This document shows, piece after piece, positions 34,031-44,066 of a DNA stretch of 47,887 bases. Source of the DNA: Rhodospirillaceae bacterium (GTDB lineage Bacteria; Pseudomonadota; Alphaproteobacteria; Rhodospirillales; Rhodospirillaceae); contig JABJAH010000031.1 in NCBI GenBank assembly GCA_018666155.1, forward strand, positions 1-47,887, in the 5' to 3' direction. Below the pieces are notes generated by a model that was not told the DNA's origin, searched no databases, and worked only from the letters and a program-made list of their open reading frames with translations. A program made the position numbers and the translations under genes. Every line of letters starts with the position of its first letter. Positions within the stretch are counted from its first letter, which is position 1.

Positions 34031-34046
34031 GTCTCGCGCGCGAGAC
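34031..34046. repeat. 16-base perfect palindrome between rpoA and rplQ
   Basis: GTCTCGCGCGCGAGAC is fully self-complementary and lies in the 122-base gap, 24 bases before the rplQ start. It could form a tight RNA hairpin or an RNase cleavage signal; no tail of T follows, so it is not an intrinsic terminator. Confidence 0.5.
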
Positions 34047-34086
34047 TGATTTGATCTACCCCCTGCCAGAATCCTGAACAGGCGGG

Positions 34087-34103
34087 CGAGCCCTCTTGGC
34101 TCG
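34087..34103 (-). other. Hairpin just after rpoA
   Basis: CGAGCC and GGCTCG flank a five-base loop, 26 bases past the rpoA stop. It may stabilise the rpoA 3' end or halt exonucleases. No U-tract, so not a terminator by itself. Confidence 0.45.
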
Positions 34104-34128
34104 TACTACTTGTATCGAGGCGACGCCG

Positions 34129-35145
34129 CTAAAACGGCTCTTCAAGCTTCTTCGCCAGGTCTTCAATGTTCTCTGGTGGCCAATTGGTCACTTCCATGCC
34201 GAGATGCAATCCCATCTGAGCAAGGACTTCCTTGATCTCGTTTAAAGATTTACGGCCGAAGTTCGGTGTTCTGAGCATTTCTGCCTCAGTCTTCTGAACC
34301 AGATCGCCGATGTAGATAATGTTGTCGTTCTTTAAGCAATTTGCCGAACGAACTGACAGTTCCAATTCATCGACCTTGCGCAGCAGATGTTTGTTGAACG
34401 GTAGATCTTCATCGGGACGTTCATGGAATGCTTGGCTTGGCTCTTCAAAGTTAATGAACAACTGCAGCTGATCCTGCAAGATACGAGCCGCGAGGGCCAC
34501 TGCATCTTCGGGGGTCACGGCGCCGTTGGTTTCAACCTTCATCGACAGCTTGTCATAATCAGTGACCTGACCAACACGCGTATTGTCGACCGAATAGGAC
34601 ACACGACGAACAGGGCTGAAAATAGAGTCCACTGGAATGACGCCAATGGCGTCATCTTCCTTGCGGTTCTGTGTCGCCGCTACGTATCCCTTGCCGTTAC
34701 TGACTTCCATTTCGATTTCAAGGTTGGCCCCTTCATCGAGGTGACAAATCACCAACTCCGGATTCATGATGTCGATATCGGATGGCGCATCAATCTGCGC
34801 GGCCGTCACTTCAGCTGGTCCCTTAACAGATAGAGTCATCCGTTTTGGACCCTCAGCATGCATCGCCAAAGAGATCTGCTTGATATTGAGGATAAGGTCG
34901 GTGACGTCTTCTCTTACGCCGGTGACCGATGAAAACTCATGCAGCACACCATCAATGCGAATGGACGTAATCGCAGCCCCTTGCAAGGATGAAAGCAGAA
35001 TTCGGCGTAAGGCATTACCAAGAGTAATACCAAAACCGCGCTCCAAAGGTTCCGCAACGATCGTCGCCAAACGACTGCTATCGTCGCCAGCTTCGACATT
35101 GAGTTTGTTTGGCTTAATGAGCTCTTGCCAGTTTTTCTGTATCAC
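34129..35145 (-). CDS. rpoA: RNA polymerase alpha subunit
   Basis: The alpha subunit dimerises to start RNA polymerase assembly and contacts UP elements and activators. The 338-residue protein begins [15 protein letters not shown]. It has the assembly motif [17 protein letters not shown] in the N-terminal domain and the alpha-CTD helix-hairpin region [14 protein letters not shown] near residue 300. The start codon is GTG. Two hairpins fill the 95-base gap to rpsK upstream. Confidence 0.98.
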   Translation of the reverse strand: MIQKNWQELIKPNKLNVEAGDDSSRLATIVAEPLERGFGITLGNALRRILLSSLQGAAITSIRIDGVLHEFSSVTGVREDVTDLILNIKQISLAMHAEGPKRMTLSVKGPAEVTAAQIDAPSDIDIMNPELVICHLDEGANLEIEMEVSNGKGYVAATQNRKEDDAIGVIPVDSIFSPVRRVSYSVDNTRVGQVTDYDKLSMKVETNGAVTPEDAVALAARILQDQLQLFINFEEPSQAFHERPDEDLPFNKHLLRKVDELELSVRSANCLKNDNIIYIGDLVQKTEAEMLRTPNFGRKSLNEIKEVLAQMGLHLGMEVTNWPPENIEDLAKKLEEPF

Positions 35146-35173
35146 GGCTTGATCCCGCTCTTCTAAAGGTTAA

Positions 35174-35197
35174 GGGCGCACACGAAGTGGAGCGCCC
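35174..35197 (-). other. Hairpin in the rpsK-rpoA gap (proximal to rpoA)
   Basis: GGGCGC and GCGCCC pair around a 12-base loop, about 29 bases ahead of the rpoA GTG. It lies after the terminator-like hairpin at 35203-35226. Together they could tune how much RNA polymerase alpha is made relative to S11. Confidence 0.4.
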
Positions 35198-35202
35198 GAA
35201 AA

Positions 35203-35226
35203 GCCGTACTATTACGCCAGTACGGC
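35203..35226 (-). terminator. Terminator-like hairpin between rpsK and rpoA
   Basis: On the minus strand GCCGTACT and AGTACGGC form an eight-base perfect stem with an eight-base loop, followed by TTTT and then GC-rich sequence. The short T-run suggests partial termination or an attenuator rather than a full stop, since rpoA must still be read. Confidence 0.45.
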
Positions 35227-35240
35227 AAAACGCGTATGAC

Positions 35241-35630
35241 TTAAACCCGCCGGCGCTTGCGTGGCCGACACCCATTGTGCGGAATGGGCGTAACATCTTG
35301 AATAGACGTAATGTTGAGCCCTACTGTCTGTAGAGCGCGCAACGCTGACTCACGACCACTGCCGGGGCCCTTAACCTGAACGGATAAGGTCTTCATGCCA
35401 TGTTCCATGGCCTTCTTACCGGCATCCTCCGCCGCAACCTGAGCGGCATATGGAGTGGATTTCCGCGAGCCCTTAAAACCTTGCCCACCAGCAGAACCCC
35501 ATGCAATGGCGTTGCCCTGCACATCAGTAATCGTGATGAGCGTGTTGTTAAAGGTCGAGTTAACGTGCGCAATTCCAGAACTGATGTTCTTACGTTCTTT
35601 TTTGCGGGTCCGTGTCGCTGGCTTGGCCAT
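35241..35630 (-). CDS. rpsK: 30S ribosomal protein S11
   Basis: S11 lines the platform of the small subunit near the E site. The 129-residue protein has [35 protein letters not shown] and the C-terminal [18 protein letters not shown], all characteristic. Normal length. It lies 15 bases after rpsM and ahead of the two hairpins preceding rpoA. Confidence 0.98.
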   Translation of the reverse strand: MAKPATRTRKKERKNISSGIAHVNSTFNNTLITITDVQGNAIAWGSAGGQGFKGSRKSTPYAAQVAAEDAGKKAMEHGMKTLSVQVKGPGSGRESALRALQTVGLNITSIQDVTPIPHNGCRPRKRRRV

Positions 35631-35645
35631 GAGTGTGTTCGTCCG

Positions 35646-36023
35646 TTACTTGGTGACTTTTTTCTTGCCGGCAATGGCTTTGGCCGGTCCCTTGCGGGTC
35701 CGGGCATTTGTATGAGTTCTTTGTCCGCGGACGGGCAAGCCTTTACGATGGCGTAGTCCCCTGTAGCAGCCAAGATCCATCAAACGCTTGATGTTCATAG
35801 CCGCTTCCCGGCGCAGATCACCCTCGACCACGAAGTCTTGGTCGATAATGTCACGTACACGCGACACTTCGTCATCTGACAATTGATTGACGCGGAGCGT
35901 CATATCAATGTTCGCCTTCTGACAAATAGCCACGGCTCGCGTATTACCAATGCCAAAAATGTAAGTTAAGGCGATCGGAATCCGCTTATTCGTTGGTATA
36001 TTAACGCCTGCAATACGCGCCAA
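35646..36023 (-). CDS. rpsM: 30S ribosomal protein S13 (TTG start)
   Basis: S13 sits at the head of the small subunit and contacts P-site tRNA and L5. The 125-residue protein has [21 protein letters not shown] and the basic C-terminal [17 protein letters not shown]. The codon at the universal start position is TTG (36021-36023), with AAGGAG eight bases upstream; no ATG or GTG fits. It is the first gene after the strong internal promoter and follows adk by a 101-base gap. Confidence 0.97.
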   Translation of the reverse strand: MARIAGVNIPTNKRIPIALTYIFGIGNTRAVAICQKANIDMTLRVNQLSDDEVSRVRDIIDQDFVVEGDLRREAAMNIKRLMDLGCYRGLRHRKGLPVRGQRTHTNARTRKGPAKAIAGKKKVTK

Positions 36024-36089
36024 AGCCCGTACTCCTTCTATTCAATCAATTGTTCTCGAGAGCGCTCGGCCCAGCCGGAAAAGCGCGCC

Positions 36090-36117
36090 ATTATAGGCAG
36101 GCTCTACCCTCTGTCAA
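36090..36117 (-). promoter_or_regulatory. Near-consensus sigma-70 promoter ahead of rpsM
   Basis: On the minus strand TTGACA (36112-36117) and TATAAT (36090-36095) are 16 bases apart. Both hexamers match the sigma-70 consensus exactly. The bases after the -10 (GGCGCGC) are GC-rich, as in promoters under stringent control. Transcription would start near 36083, giving a leader of about 60 bases and driving rpsM-rpsK-rpoA-rplQ separately from the upstream cluster. Confidence 0.85.
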
Positions 36118-36124
36118 CACGCCC

Positions 36125-36781
36125 TCAGCTGTCTAAAACCCTTTTAATCTCGGTAGTTACGGCCGCCATGTCCTGGTCACCGTCGACTACCGCTAGAAGC
36201 CCCTTACTCTCGTAGAACGGGAGCAATGGGGCTGTTTGCCCGTGATAGGCATCAAGGCGGGATTTCACCGTCTCAGCATTGTCGTCGTCTCTTCTCGTAA
36301 AGTCTGTGCTCCCACATGCATCGCAGGTATCAGCCACTTTCGGAAGCTTAAAGGTATCATGATACCCTTCACCGCATTTGGAGCAGGTAAATCGCCCTGT
36401 GATCCTATCCACCAGATTCTGATCTGGGACCCGGATCTCAATGACAGAATCCAAGACGATGCCCTTGTCCTGGAGCATTGCATCGAGGCTCTCCGCCTGC
36501 GCCACAGTGCGTGGAAAACCGTCGAGAATGAAACCGTTTGCACAATCCCGAGCGTCCAACCGCTCAGAGATCATCCCCACCATAATTTCATCGGATACCA
36601 GCTGCCCAGCATCCATGATGGTCTTGGCCTGCTTGCCCAACTCTGTACCGGCCGCAACGGCAGCCCTTAGCATATCGCCAGTCGAGAGCTGAACAATGCC
36701 GTAGGCATCTTCGAGCAACTTAGCTTGAGTGCCTTTGCCGCCGCCCGGTGGACCCATGAGGACAAGACGTTTACCAGTCAT
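36125..36781 (-). CDS. adk: Adenylate kinase with zinc-type LID
   Basis: Interconverts AMP + ATP with 2 ADP. The 218-residue protein has the P-loop [10 protein letters not shown], the AMP-binding [10 protein letters not shown] and the GFPRT segment. The LID domain carries four cysteines, Cys133, Cys136, Cys153 and Cys156 (CSKC ... CDAC), a structural zinc site. Length is typical of the long form. ATG overlaps the secY stop by four bases. Lying between secY and rpsM is common in alphaproteobacteria. Confidence 0.97.
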   Translation of the reverse strand: MTGKRLVLMGPPGGGKGTQAKLLEDAYGIVQLSTGDMLRAAVAAGTELGKQAKTIMDAGQLVSDEIMVGMISERLDARDCANGFILDGFPRTVAQAESLDAMLQDKGIVLDSVIEIRVPDQNLVDRITGRFTCSKCGEGYHDTFKLPKVADTCDACGSTDFTRRDDDNAETVKSRLDAYHGQTAPLLPFYESKGLLAVVDGDQDMAAVTTEIKRVLDS

Positions 36782-38139
36782 CTGTTGCGGCCTCGCAATT
36801 TAGACTTCTTGATCAAACCTTCATATTGGTGCGCCAGCAGGTGGGATTGGATTTGCTGCACGGTATTGAGCGTCACATTGACAACAATAAGCAGGCTCGT
36901 ACCACCAAAATAGAAGGTTACGTTCATGCGTGAAATTAAGATTTCAGGCAAAAGACAGACAACAATCAAATAGATACTACCGACTGTCGTAAGACGGGTG
37001 AGAACATAATCTATGTACTCAGCTGTATTCTTTCCTGGACGTATACCGGGAACAAACCCACCGTACTTGCGCAGATTCTCAGCGGTGTCTGCCGGATTGA
37101 ACACCAAGGCCGTATAAAAGAACGCGAAAAAGGCAATGAAAACGGCATACAGGAAGAGATAAAGTGGCTGACCGCGTCCGAGAAGAACACCAATTGTGTT
37201 CAGGATACCACCTTCTCCACCCGCGTCGACAGCACCACCTTGCAGCCCCGCGACGGTTAACGGCATCAGCAGAATTGAACTCGCGAAGATCGCTGGGATA
37301 ACCCCTGCGGTGTTCAACTTAAGCGGCAGGTGAGAGTTTTCGCCGCCGACCATTTTGTTGCCCATTTGCCGCTTGGGATACTGAACAATAATCCGGCGCT
37401 GGGCGAGTTCGACATAACAGATGAGATAAATGGTGGCGACGATACCGACCATCAAGCCAACGATGACGACCGGGGACATCGCGCCTGTACGACCTAATTC
37501 CAATGTCTGTGCGATTGCACCAGGGAGACCCGCCACAATTCCAGCAAAGATCAACAGCGACACACCTTGGCCAATACCGCGTTCACTGATTTGCTCACCG
37601 AGCCAAACGAGGAACATGGTTCCGCCGACCAGAGTAATGACGGTCGTAAACTTAAAGAATACGCCTGGACTTGTGACCGCCAACGCACCTGTTGTGCTAG
37701 TCGCACCTTCCAAGCCCGACGCAATACCCAGAGCTTGTAGAGCACTAATACCAACGGTCAGATAACGGGTGTACTGGTTTATTTTTACGCGGCCGGACAC
37801 ACCCTCTTTTTTCACCTGCTCGAGGGTCGGATTCACGGCCGTCATAAGCTGCATAATGATCGAGGCCGAGATATAGGGCATAATATTGAGCGCAAAGATG
37901 CTCATGCGCGACAATGCCCCGCCGGCGAATACATCAAACATGCCAAGAACACCGGCACTTTGTTGCTGCATGATGTCTGCCATCACCTGCGGGTCGATCC
38001 CGGGCAGAGTGATAAACGTACCCATCCGATAGACAATCAAAGCACCAAGCGTAAACCAAATACGACGCTTGAGGTCTGTAGCCTTGGCGAAAACGCCAAG
38101 GTTGACGTTAGCGGCCATTTGGTCGGCGGCGGAGGCCAT
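36778..38139 (-). CDS. secY: Protein translocase channel subunit SecY
   Basis: Forms the Sec channel in the inner membrane with SecE and SecG. The 453-residue protein has about ten membrane helices. It shows the plug-region [19 protein letters not shown] segment as [16 protein letters not shown], also [13 protein letters not shown] and the cytoplasmic loop [21 protein letters not shown]. Normal length. Five bases separate it from rplO upstream and it overlaps adk downstream. Confidence 0.98.
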   Translation of the reverse strand: MASAADQMAANVNLGVFAKATDLKRRIWFTLGALIVYRMGTFITLPGIDPQVMADIMQQQSAGVLGMFDVFAGGALSRMSIFALNIMPYISASIIMQLMTAVNPTLEQVKKEGVSGRVKINQYTRYLTVGISALQALGIASGLEGATSTTGALAVTSPGVFFKFTTVITLVGGTMFLVWLGEQISERGIGQGVSLLIFAGIVAGLPGAIAQTLELGRTGAMSPVVIVGLMVGIVATIYLICYVELAQRRIIVQYPKRQMGNKMVGGENSHLPLKLNTAGVIPAIFASSILLMPLTVAGLQGGAVDAGGEGGILNTIGVLLGRGQPLYLFLYAVFIAFFAFFYTALVFNPADTAENLRKYGGFVPGIRPGKNTAEYIDYVLTRLTTVGSIYLIVVCLLPEILISRMNVTFYFGGTSLLIVVNVTLNTVQQIQSHLLAHQYEGLIKKSKLRGRNR

Positions 38140-38144
38140 ACGGG

Positions 38145-38675
38145 TTACTCGCTACCCTCGCCGGATTCTGCTGTTTTTTTGGTTGTCTTCGCCGCTTTCT
38201 TAGGCTTGGCGGCAGCTCGTGCAATAATAGTGACCGAACCACCTGCCTTTTCTACGGCTGCAATCGCCGCCGCAGACGCATGGTCAACGGTAATGGCAAG
38301 CTTCGCCTTCAATTCACCGGACGCCAGCAAACGGATACCGTCGCGGCGAGGACGAACCATACCGGCAGCTTCAAGCGCTGCACCATCGACAGGTTTGCTC
38401 GCGTCGAGACGGCCGTCATCTATGATCTTTTGCAGACGACCGACATTGATTACTGCAAATTCTTTGGGATTAAGGACATTAAAACCACGCTTCGGTAGAC
38501 GGCGGTAAATCGGCATTTGCCCGCCCTCAAACCCACGGATTGAAACACCTGTGCGGGATTTTTGACCTTTGTGGCCGCGGCCCGCTGTCTTGCCTTTACC
38601 TGAGCCAGGCCCACGACCGACGCGAGTCCGCTCCTTCGTGGCACCAGGCTTATCCCGTAATTGATTCAGTTGCAT
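38145..38675 (-). CDS. rplO: 50S ribosomal protein L15
   Basis: L15 is a late-assembly protein with a long basic extension into 23S rRNA. The 176-residue protein begins [20 protein letters not shown] and has [19 protein letters not shown] and [19 protein letters not shown] Lys/Ala-rich C-terminal tail ending in acidic residues makes it longer than the usual roughly 145-160. Confidence 0.97.
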   Translation of the reverse strand: MQLNQLRDKPGATKERTRVGRGPGSGKGKTAGRGHKGQKSRTGVSIRGFEGGQMPIYRRLPKRGFNVLNPKEFAVINVGRLQKIIDDGRLDASKPVDGAALEAAGMVRPRRDGIRLLASGELKAKLAITVDHASAAAIAAVEKAGGSVTIIARAAAKPKKAAKTTKKTAESGEGSE

Positions 38676-38723
38676 AGCGAACCTTCCTGACGCTGAAAAT
38701 CCAGCGTCTGTTCTGAAATCTAT

Positions 38724-38927
38724 TTAGTTATCTGCTTCAACGCGCACAAGGTGATGAACCTTGTTGATCATTCCACGTACCGAAGGCGTATCCTCGAGCG
38801 TACGTGTACGATGCATCTTATCTAGGCCTAGGCCTTTTAACGTCGCGCGCTGAGACCGGTGGCGCCCAATGGGACTGCCAATCTGAGTAACTGTGACGGT
38901 CTCGTTCGATTTTGACTTACCCGCCAT
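38724..38927 (-). CDS. rpmD: 50S ribosomal protein L30
   Basis: A 67-residue small-domain protein of the large subunit. [25 protein letters not shown] and the C-terminal [15 protein letters not shown] are the L30 signature. The ATG shares one base with the rpsE stop (TAATG), so the two are coupled. It precedes rplO by 48 bases. Confidence 0.97.
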   Translation of the reverse strand: MAGKSKSNETVTVTQIGSPIGRHRSQRATLKGLGLDKMHRTRTLEDTPSVRGMINKVHHLVRVEADN

Positions 38928-39517
38928 TAGGAGGCCTCCTTAACCGGCGCTTCGACAGGCGCCTCATCGCGAGGCACAGCGTCACCGCGTCGCCCGACGA
39001 TATCGGCAACCTTTTTGCCGCGTTTAGCGGCAATCATACGAGGAGATCTTAACGACTTGAGTGCTTCAAATGTCGCTTTCACCATGTTGTAAGGGTTGTT
39101 TGACCCCTGGCTCTTAGCCACAACGTCCTGCACGCCCATCGTTTCGAACACGGCACGCATTGGTCCACCAGCAATAATACCCGTTCCTGGCGGAGCAGAG
39201 CGCAACACAACACGACCAGCACCAAACTTTCCATTCACGTCATGGTGTAGTGTCCGACCTTCCCTGAGGGGAATACGAACCAGCGTACGTTTGGCTTGCT
39301 CGGTCGCTTTACGAATAGCTTCAGGAACTTCTCGCGCTTTACCCGAGCCAAAGCCAACGCGACCCTTGGTATCACCAACCACGACCAACGCAGCAAATGC
39401 AAAACGGCGTCCACCTTTCACAACCTTAGCAACGCGATTGATATAGACGAGCTTATCGACGAGATCATCGTCTTTATCTCTATCGCGTCTATTCGCGTTT
39501 GGTCCTGAACGTGCCAT
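38927..39517 (-). CDS. rpsE: 30S ribosomal protein S5
   Basis: S5 takes part in decoding accuracy and helicase activity at the mRNA entry. The 196-residue protein has [41 protein letters not shown] and the [18 protein letters not shown] motif. A variable, partly acidic tail follows residue 180. Confidence 0.98.
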   Translation of the reverse strand: MARSGPNANRRDRDKDDDLVDKLVYINRVAKVVKGGRRFAFAALVVVGDTKGRVGFGSGKAREVPEAIRKATEQAKRTLVRIPLREGRTLHHDVNGKFGAGRVVLRSAPPGTGIIAGGPMRAVFETMGVQDVVAKSQGSNNPYNMVKATFEALKSLRSPRMIAAKRGKKVADIVGRRGDAVPRDEAPVEAPVKEAS

Positions 39518-39543
39518 ATCTTTAGTCCTTCCTTGGGCGCCTG

Positions 39544-39906
39544 CTAGAACGACAGGCCACCTTCCCGTGCTGCGTCGGCCAAAGCCTTGACGCGGCCGTG
39601 ATATTTGTATCCACCGCGATCGAATATAACGTCCGTGACGCCGGCGCTCTTGGCGCGTTCAGCAATCAGCTTACCGACGACTAATGCGGCATCCATTGTG
39701 CAGCCCTTGGAAGCGTCTTTTTTTACACCGTCTTCCAAGCTCGACGCCGCAACCACCGTATTGCCATCAATGTCGTTGATAACCTGGGCATAGATGTGAC
39801 GGCCGGACCGGAACACAGACAAACGCGGACGATCGCTCTTCATCTTGCGTATCTTGAACCGGGTTCGCGCCTTGCGGCGATTGAACAATTTGATAACTGA
39901 CGTCAT
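39544..39906 (-). CDS. rplR: 50S ribosomal protein L18
   Basis: L18 binds 5S rRNA with L5. The 120-residue protein has [19 protein letters not shown], an AASSLE segment and the C-terminal [24 protein letters not shown]. Normal length and position between rplF and rpsE. Confidence 0.98.
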   Translation of the reverse strand: MTSVIKLFNRRKARTRFKIRKMKSDRPRLSVFRSGRHIYAQVINDIDGNTVVAASSLEDGVKKDASKGCTMDAALVVGKLIAERAKSAGVTDVIFDRGGYKYHGRVKALADAAREGGLSF

Positions 39907-39917
39907 CGTGCAGATCC

Positions 39918-40451
39918 TTACTTCTTCTTACCTTCTTTACGAATGATGTATTCGCCGGCGTACCGCACGCCCTTGCCCTTGTAGGGTTCCGGTGGACGAT
40001 ATGCTCGAATTTCAGCGGCAACTTGGCCGACCTTCTGACGATCAGTTCCACTCACATCAATTTGGGTCGGCTGAGGTGTCTTGATCTCAATGCCTTCCGG
40101 AACCGCAAAATTGACGTCATGCGAAAATCCGAGGCTGAGTACCAGCTTTTTACCTTGAGCCTGCGCCTTGTACCCAACACCCTGAATTTCCAGGGTCTTG
40201 GAAAAGCCTTCACTCACACCGATAACCATGTTCTCAACGAGAGAACGCGTAGTGCCCCACATCGTCCGGGCTCGTCTACCATTACCAATAGGTTTCACGG
40301 TCACTTCATTATCAGAGATGATCGTTTCGATTTCAACGGCCGTTAAATAGGACAACTCACCGCGTTTCCCTTTGGCAATAAGCTTATTGCCCTCCAGTGT
40401 AACAGTGACGCCATCCGGAATGGCAATCGGGTTTTTTCCAACACGTGACAT
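39918..40451 (-). CDS. rplF: 50S ribosomal protein L6
   Basis: L6 lies near the sarcin-ricin loop and the factor-binding site. The 177-residue protein begins [17 protein letters not shown] and has the C-terminal [23 protein letters not shown] signature. Eleven bases before rplR and twelve after rpsH. Confidence 0.98.
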   Translation of the reverse strand: MSRVGKNPIAIPDGVTVTLEGNKLIAKGKRGELSYLTAVEIETIISDNEVTVKPIGNGRRARTMWGTTRSLVENMVIGVSEGFSKTLEIQGVGYKAQAQGKKLVLSLGFSHDVNFAVPEGIEIKTPQPTQIDVSGTDRQKVGQVAAEIRAYRPPEPYKGKGVRYAGEYIIRKEGKKK

Positions 40452-40463
40452 ACAACAGCCCTC

Positions 40464-40862
40464 CTAAAATACCTGGCAGAGAACTTCGCCGCCCACGTTG
40501 GCGTCTCGCGCCTCGTGGTCCGACATCACGCCACGTGGCGTAGACAAAATGGAGATACCAAGACCGTTATATACCCTTGGTAGGTCTTTGATTTTCGAGT
40601 AAATGCGCCGGCCAGGCGTGGAAACACGCGTAATCTTACTGATCACGGGTTCGCCCTCGTTGTATTTCAATTCTATACGCAACTCGTCAATACCGGGCCG
40701 CACGTTGTACCGCTCGAAGCCACGGATATAACCTTCCCGCTGCAACACATCGAGTACATTTTCCCGGAGCTTAGAGGCCGGTGCCGTGACGGCATTCTTG
40801 CGTGCCCGCTGTCCGTTGCGGATACGAGTTAGCGTATCACCGATAGGATCGGATAAAGCCAC
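40464..40862 (-). CDS. rpsH: 30S ribosomal protein S8
   Basis: S8 binds helix 21 of 16S rRNA and in many bacteria represses the spc operon. The 132-residue protein has [15 protein letters not shown] and the C-terminal [19 protein letters not shown]. Start codon is GTG (40860-40862). I did not find a clear S8-binding mimic at the rplX-rplE junction by eye. Confidence 0.98.
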   Translation of the reverse strand: MALSDPIGDTLTRIRNGQRARKNAVTAPASKLRENVLDVLQREGYIRGFERYNVRPGIDELRIELKYNEGEPVISKITRVSTPGRRIYSKIKDLPRVYNGLGISILSTPRGVMSDHEARDANVGGEVLCQVF

Positions 40863-40874
40863 AATCGTCTCTCC

Positions 40875-41180
40875 TTACCAGCTCGACTTAACCATGCCGG
40901 GAATTTGACCTCTAGAAGCCAAATCCCGCAGCTTGATACGACCAAGCTTAAACTTTCGATAAACACCGCGCGGACGACCAGTGATTTCGCACCGATTGTG
41001 TATCCGCACTTTAGATCCATTACGCGGCATTTCAGCAAGCTTCAGCGCCGCCTCAAATCTTTCTTCAGGCGACGACGTGCGATCCATAACCACCGCCTTC
41101 AGTTCAGCCCGGCGTTCACTTTGCTGGGCCGCCATTCGGCGACGCTTGAGATCCCGTTGTACAGCGCTCTTCTTAGCCAT
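40875..41180 (-). CDS. rpsN: 30S ribosomal protein S14 (zinc-free type)
   Basis: The 101-residue protein is the long, zinc-independent form of S14, with no CxxC pairs. [36 protein letters not shown] and the C-terminal [12 protein letters not shown] are diagnostic. It assembles into the head of the 30S subunit. Confidence 0.98.
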   Translation of the reverse strand: MAKKSAVQRDLKRRRMAAQQSERRAELKAVVMDRTSSPEERFEAALKLAEMPRNGSKVRIHNRCEITGRPRGVYRKFKLGRIKLRDLASRGQIPGMVKSSW

Positions 41181-41200
41181 AGTTCAGCGTGCTCCAGGCG

Positions 41201-41749
41201 TTAGGATTTGCGGAACGGCAAGTCGAACCCTACGAGAAGCGCTTTTGCTTCTTCGTCGTTCTTTGCCGTTGTGCAAATAGTGATGTTAAGGCCGCGAACT
41301 TTGTCGACCTGATCGTAATCAATCTCAGGAAAAACGATCTGTTCCTTAAGACCCATATTGTAGTTGCCCTTACCATCGAAACTCATCGGCGGTAGGCCGC
41401 GAAAATCTCTCACGCGAGGCAGCGCAATCGTGACCAGGCGATCAAGGAATTCGTACATACGAACGCGGCGGAGCGTCACAGAAGTACCAACCATCATCCC
41501 TTCGCGAAGCTTGAATGCCGCAATGGATTTCTTAGACCTCGTGATCAGCGGTTTCTGACCCGAAATACGTGTCAAATCCTGAACAGCGCCTTCAATCTTC
41601 TTACGATCCTGTGACGCCTCGCCAACGCCCATATTGAGAACGATTTTCTCAAGCTTTGGGACTTCCATGGGATTGTCATAGGAGAAGGCGTCCAGAAGAG
41701 ATTTCCGGACAACGTCGTTATAGTGTTGGCGCAAACGTGGTTCAGTCAT
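41201..41749 (-). CDS. rplE: 50S ribosomal protein L5
   Basis: L5 binds 5S rRNA and contacts S13 and tRNA. The 182-residue protein has [47 protein letters not shown] and [18 protein letters not shown], all family hallmarks. Normal length. Confidence 0.98.
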   Translation of the reverse strand: MTEPRLRQHYNDVVRKSLLDAFSYDNPMEVPKLEKIVLNMGVGEASQDRKKIEGAVQDLTRISGQKPLITRSKKSIAAFKLREGMMVGTSVTLRRVRMYEFLDRLVTIALPRVRDFRGLPPMSFDGKGNYNMGLKEQIVFPEIDYDQVDKVRGLNITICTTAKNDEEAKALLVGFDLPFRKS

Positions 41750-41756
41750 AGCAGCC

Positions 41757-42068
41757 TCAATCGATCACTTCGCCGGAACGCTTTGCGAACCGGACTTTGG
41801 TGCCGTCGTCGAGCTTGCGGAACCCGACACGGGTCGCAACATTCTCCTTGGGATCGACGATCGCCACGTTTGAAACATGGATTGAAGCTTCTTTCTCAAC
41901 AATCCCACCGGCCGCTGTCGCTGAGGGGCGCGTATGCCGGCGCATCATATTGATGCCCTGAACAATAACCCTGTCGTCCTGCGGCAATGCCTTGACGATG
42001 TCTCCTGTTTTGCCGCGGTCTTTCCCAGCAAGAACAATGACCTTATCGCCCTTCTTAAACTTAGCCAT
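41757..42068 (-). CDS. rplX: 50S ribosomal protein L24
   Basis: L24 starts 50S assembly near the exit tunnel. The 103-residue protein has [20 protein letters not shown] (KOW motif) and [10 protein letters not shown]. The ATG at 42066-42068 shares one base with the rplN stop (TGATG) and follows GGAGGTG. An in-frame GTG one codon upstream is less likely. Confidence 0.97.
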   Translation of the reverse strand: MAKFKKGDKVIVLAGKDRGKTGDIVKALPQDDRVIVQGINMMRRHTRPSATAAGGIVEKEASIHVSNVAIVDPKENVATRVGFRKLDDGTKVRFAKRSGEVID

Positions 42069-42436
42069 CACAGCACCTCCGGTGCCAATGAGACGATTTT
42101 CATAAACGTCTTCGAGCGCAATTCACGGGTAACCGGTCCAAAAATACGTGTTCCGATTGGCTCGCCAGTCTTGCTGATCAAGACCGCGGCATTGCTGTCA
42201 AAGCGAATGGCTGTGCCATCAGCCCGACGCACTTCCTTGGCAGTACGCACGATAACCGCGCGATGCACATCGCCCTTTTTAACCCGACCACGGGGGATGG
42301 CTTCCTTAACCGAGACCACAATAACGTCACCGACGCCTGCGAATCTGCGCTTGGATCCACCCAGAACCTTGATGCACTGAACCCGTCTTGCCCCCGAGTT
42401 ATCGGCAACGTCCAGATTTGATTGCATCTGAATCAT
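42068..42436 (-). CDS. rplN: 50S ribosomal protein L14
   Basis: L14 forms intersubunit bridges with 16S rRNA. The 122-residue protein begins [19 protein letters not shown] and has [17 protein letters not shown] and the C-terminal [21 protein letters not shown]. Normal length. Confidence 0.98.
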   Translation of the reverse strand: MIQMQSNLDVADNSGARRVQCIKVLGGSKRRFAGVGDVIVVSVKEAIPRGRVKKGDVHRAVIVRTAKEVRRADGTAIRFDSNAAVLISKTGEPIGTRIFGPVTRELRSKTFMKIVSLAPEVL

Positions 42437-42469
42437 AGTATTACGTCCTTACGTTCGTCCTGGCGCAAC

Positions 42470-42709
42470 TTACTCAGCCGAGTCAGCTACGAGTTCCCAG
42501 GTCTTTCTCTTTGAGATCGGTGAGCATTCGCGAATGCGAACGATATCGCCAATCTTGCAACTGTTGGCCTCATCATGCGCCGCATACTTTTTGGAGCGCT
42601 TGATAAATTTTTTGTACAGAGGGTGTGCAACACGACGCTCGATTTTGACCACCACGGTCTTGTCTTGCTTGTCGCTCACGACAACCCCTTGCAGAATACG
42701 CTTAGGCAT
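42470..42709 (-). CDS. rpsQ: 30S ribosomal protein S17
   Basis: S17 is a primary 16S rRNA binder. The 79-residue protein begins [20 protein letters not shown] and has KKYAAHDE and SKRKTWELV. The internal ATG at 42707-42709 is chosen over a longer in-frame reading (to 42817), because the extra residues overlap rpmC and are not S17. Confidence 0.97.
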   Translation of the reverse strand: MPKRILQGVVVSDKQDKTVVVKIERRVAHPLYKKFIKRSKKYAAHDEANSCKIGDIVRIRECSPISKRKTWELVADSAE

Positions 42710-42719
42710 CAGTCTCTCC

Positions 42720-42929
42720 TTACGCCTGCGCCGCTGCGGCAGTACCGCGGTGATGCAGGATGGTCTTAATCTGCGCAATTTCGCGACGAACGCGCGCAAA
42801 TTCGGCAGTGTTTTCAAGCTGGCCAGACGCCCGCTGAAAACGAAGGTTAAGTTGCGTTTTCTTTAGGTCGAGCAGCCGACCCGAAAGTTCATCTTCGCTC
42901 TTGGCGCGTAAATCTTCAGCTTTAGCCAT
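42720..42929 (-). CDS. rpmC: 50S ribosomal protein L29
   Basis: L29 lies at the tunnel exit where SRP and trigger factor dock. The 69-residue two-helix protein has [37 protein letters not shown] and [11 protein letters not shown], the family signature. Short Ala-rich tail. Confidence 0.97.
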   Translation of the reverse strand: MAKAEDLRAKSEDELSGRLLDLKKTQLNLRFQRASGQLENTAEFARVRREIAQIKTILHHRGTAAAAQA

Positions 42930-42932
42930 GAC

Positions 42933-43352
42933 TTAGCCCTCCGCTCCAATACGCACGACAAACTTCGTTTTGATGGGAAGTTTGGCTGCAGCCAATTCAA
43001 ACGCCTCACGCGCAACGTTTTCTGAAACACCATCGACTTCAAACATGATGCGACCCGGCTTAACCCGACACGCCCAATACTCGACGGACCCCTTGCCTTT
43101 ACCTTGGCGAACTTCAGGGGGCTTCTTCGAAACTGGAACATCCGGAAATATACGGATCCAGACGCGGCCCTGACGCTTCATATGGCGAGTCATCGCACGC
43201 CGCGCGGCCTCAATCTGGCGCGCCGTAACCCGCTCAGGCTGAAGCGCTTTAAGGCCGTATGACCCGAAATTGAGCTGTGACCCGGCATGAGCGACGCCAT
43301 GTATGCGTCCCTTATGGGCCTTTCTAAACTTTGTACGTTTCGGACTTAACAT
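42933..43352 (-). CDS. rplP: 50S ribosomal protein L16
   Basis: L16 helps place A-site tRNA. The 139-residue protein begins [19 protein letters not shown]. It has [33 protein letters not shown] and [18 protein letters not shown]. Normal length; three bases before rpmC. Confidence 0.98.
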   Translation of the reverse strand: MLSPKRTKFRKAHKGRIHGVAHAGSQLNFGSYGLKALQPERVTARQIEAARRAMTRHMKRQGRVWIRIFPDVPVSKKPPEVRQGKGKGSVEYWACRVKPGRIMFEVDGVSENVAREAFELAAAKLPIKTKFVVRIGAEG

Positions 43353-43385
43353 CCCGAACCTTCCTTGAGCCTCTAATCAGCGCGC

Positions 43386-44066
43386 CTACGGGCGAGCTGA
43401 CTGATCCTGTAAACGTGTGTCATGGGCCATGGGATCGTGTTCCATGATGTCGCCCTTGTAGATCCAAACTTTTACGCCACAGACGCCATAGGTCGTGTGA
43501 CCGCTGGCCTCTCCGTAATCGATATCCGCACGCAAGGTATGCAAGGGCACCCGGCCTTCGCGATACCATTCCGTCCGAGCAATTTCCGCGCCACCCAAAC
43601 GACCGGCACAGTTAATGCGAATGCCTCCAGCACCAAGGCGCATTGCCGACTGAACGGCGCGCTTCATGGCCCGCCTGAAAGCAACCCGGCGCTCAAGCTG
43701 CTGGGCGATGTTTTCTGCAACAAGTTGCGCGTCAATCTCAGGCTTACGGATCTCAACTATATTGAGACTCACTTCATTGCCTGTCATTGCCTGCAAGGTC
43801 TTGCGCATATTCTCGATGTCTTGACCTTTTTTACCGATCACAACACCCGGACGCGCCGTATGTATTGTCACGCGCGCTTTTTTTGCGGGACGTTCAATAA
43901 CGACCTTTGAGACCCCAGCCTGTGCCAGACGATCCTGCAGAAATTTGCGAATGCGCAAGTCTTCGTGGAGCATATCAGCGTACTTGTCCTTACCCGCATA
44001 CCAGCGAGAGTCCCAAGTGCGATTGATGCCCAGACGCAGCCCAATCGGATTTACTTTCTGACCCAT
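43386..44066 (-). CDS. rpsC: 30S ribosomal protein S3
   Basis: S3 is at the mRNA entry site and carries a KH domain. The 226-residue protein begins [20 protein letters not shown]. It has the KH motif [15 protein letters not shown] and the C-terminal [11 protein letters not shown]. The ATG shares a base with the rplV stop (TAATG). Confidence 0.98.
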   Translation of the reverse strand: MGQKVNPIGLRLGINRTWDSRWYAGKDKYADMLHEDLRIRKFLQDRLAQAGVSKVVIERPAKKARVTIHTARPGVVIGKKGQDIENMRKTLQAMTGNEVSLNIVEIRKPEIDAQLVAENIAQQLERRVAFRRAMKRAVQSAMRLGAGGIRINCAGRLGGAEIARTEWYREGRVPLHTLRADIDYGEASGHTTYGVCGVKVWIYKGDIMEHDPMAHDTRLQDQSARP

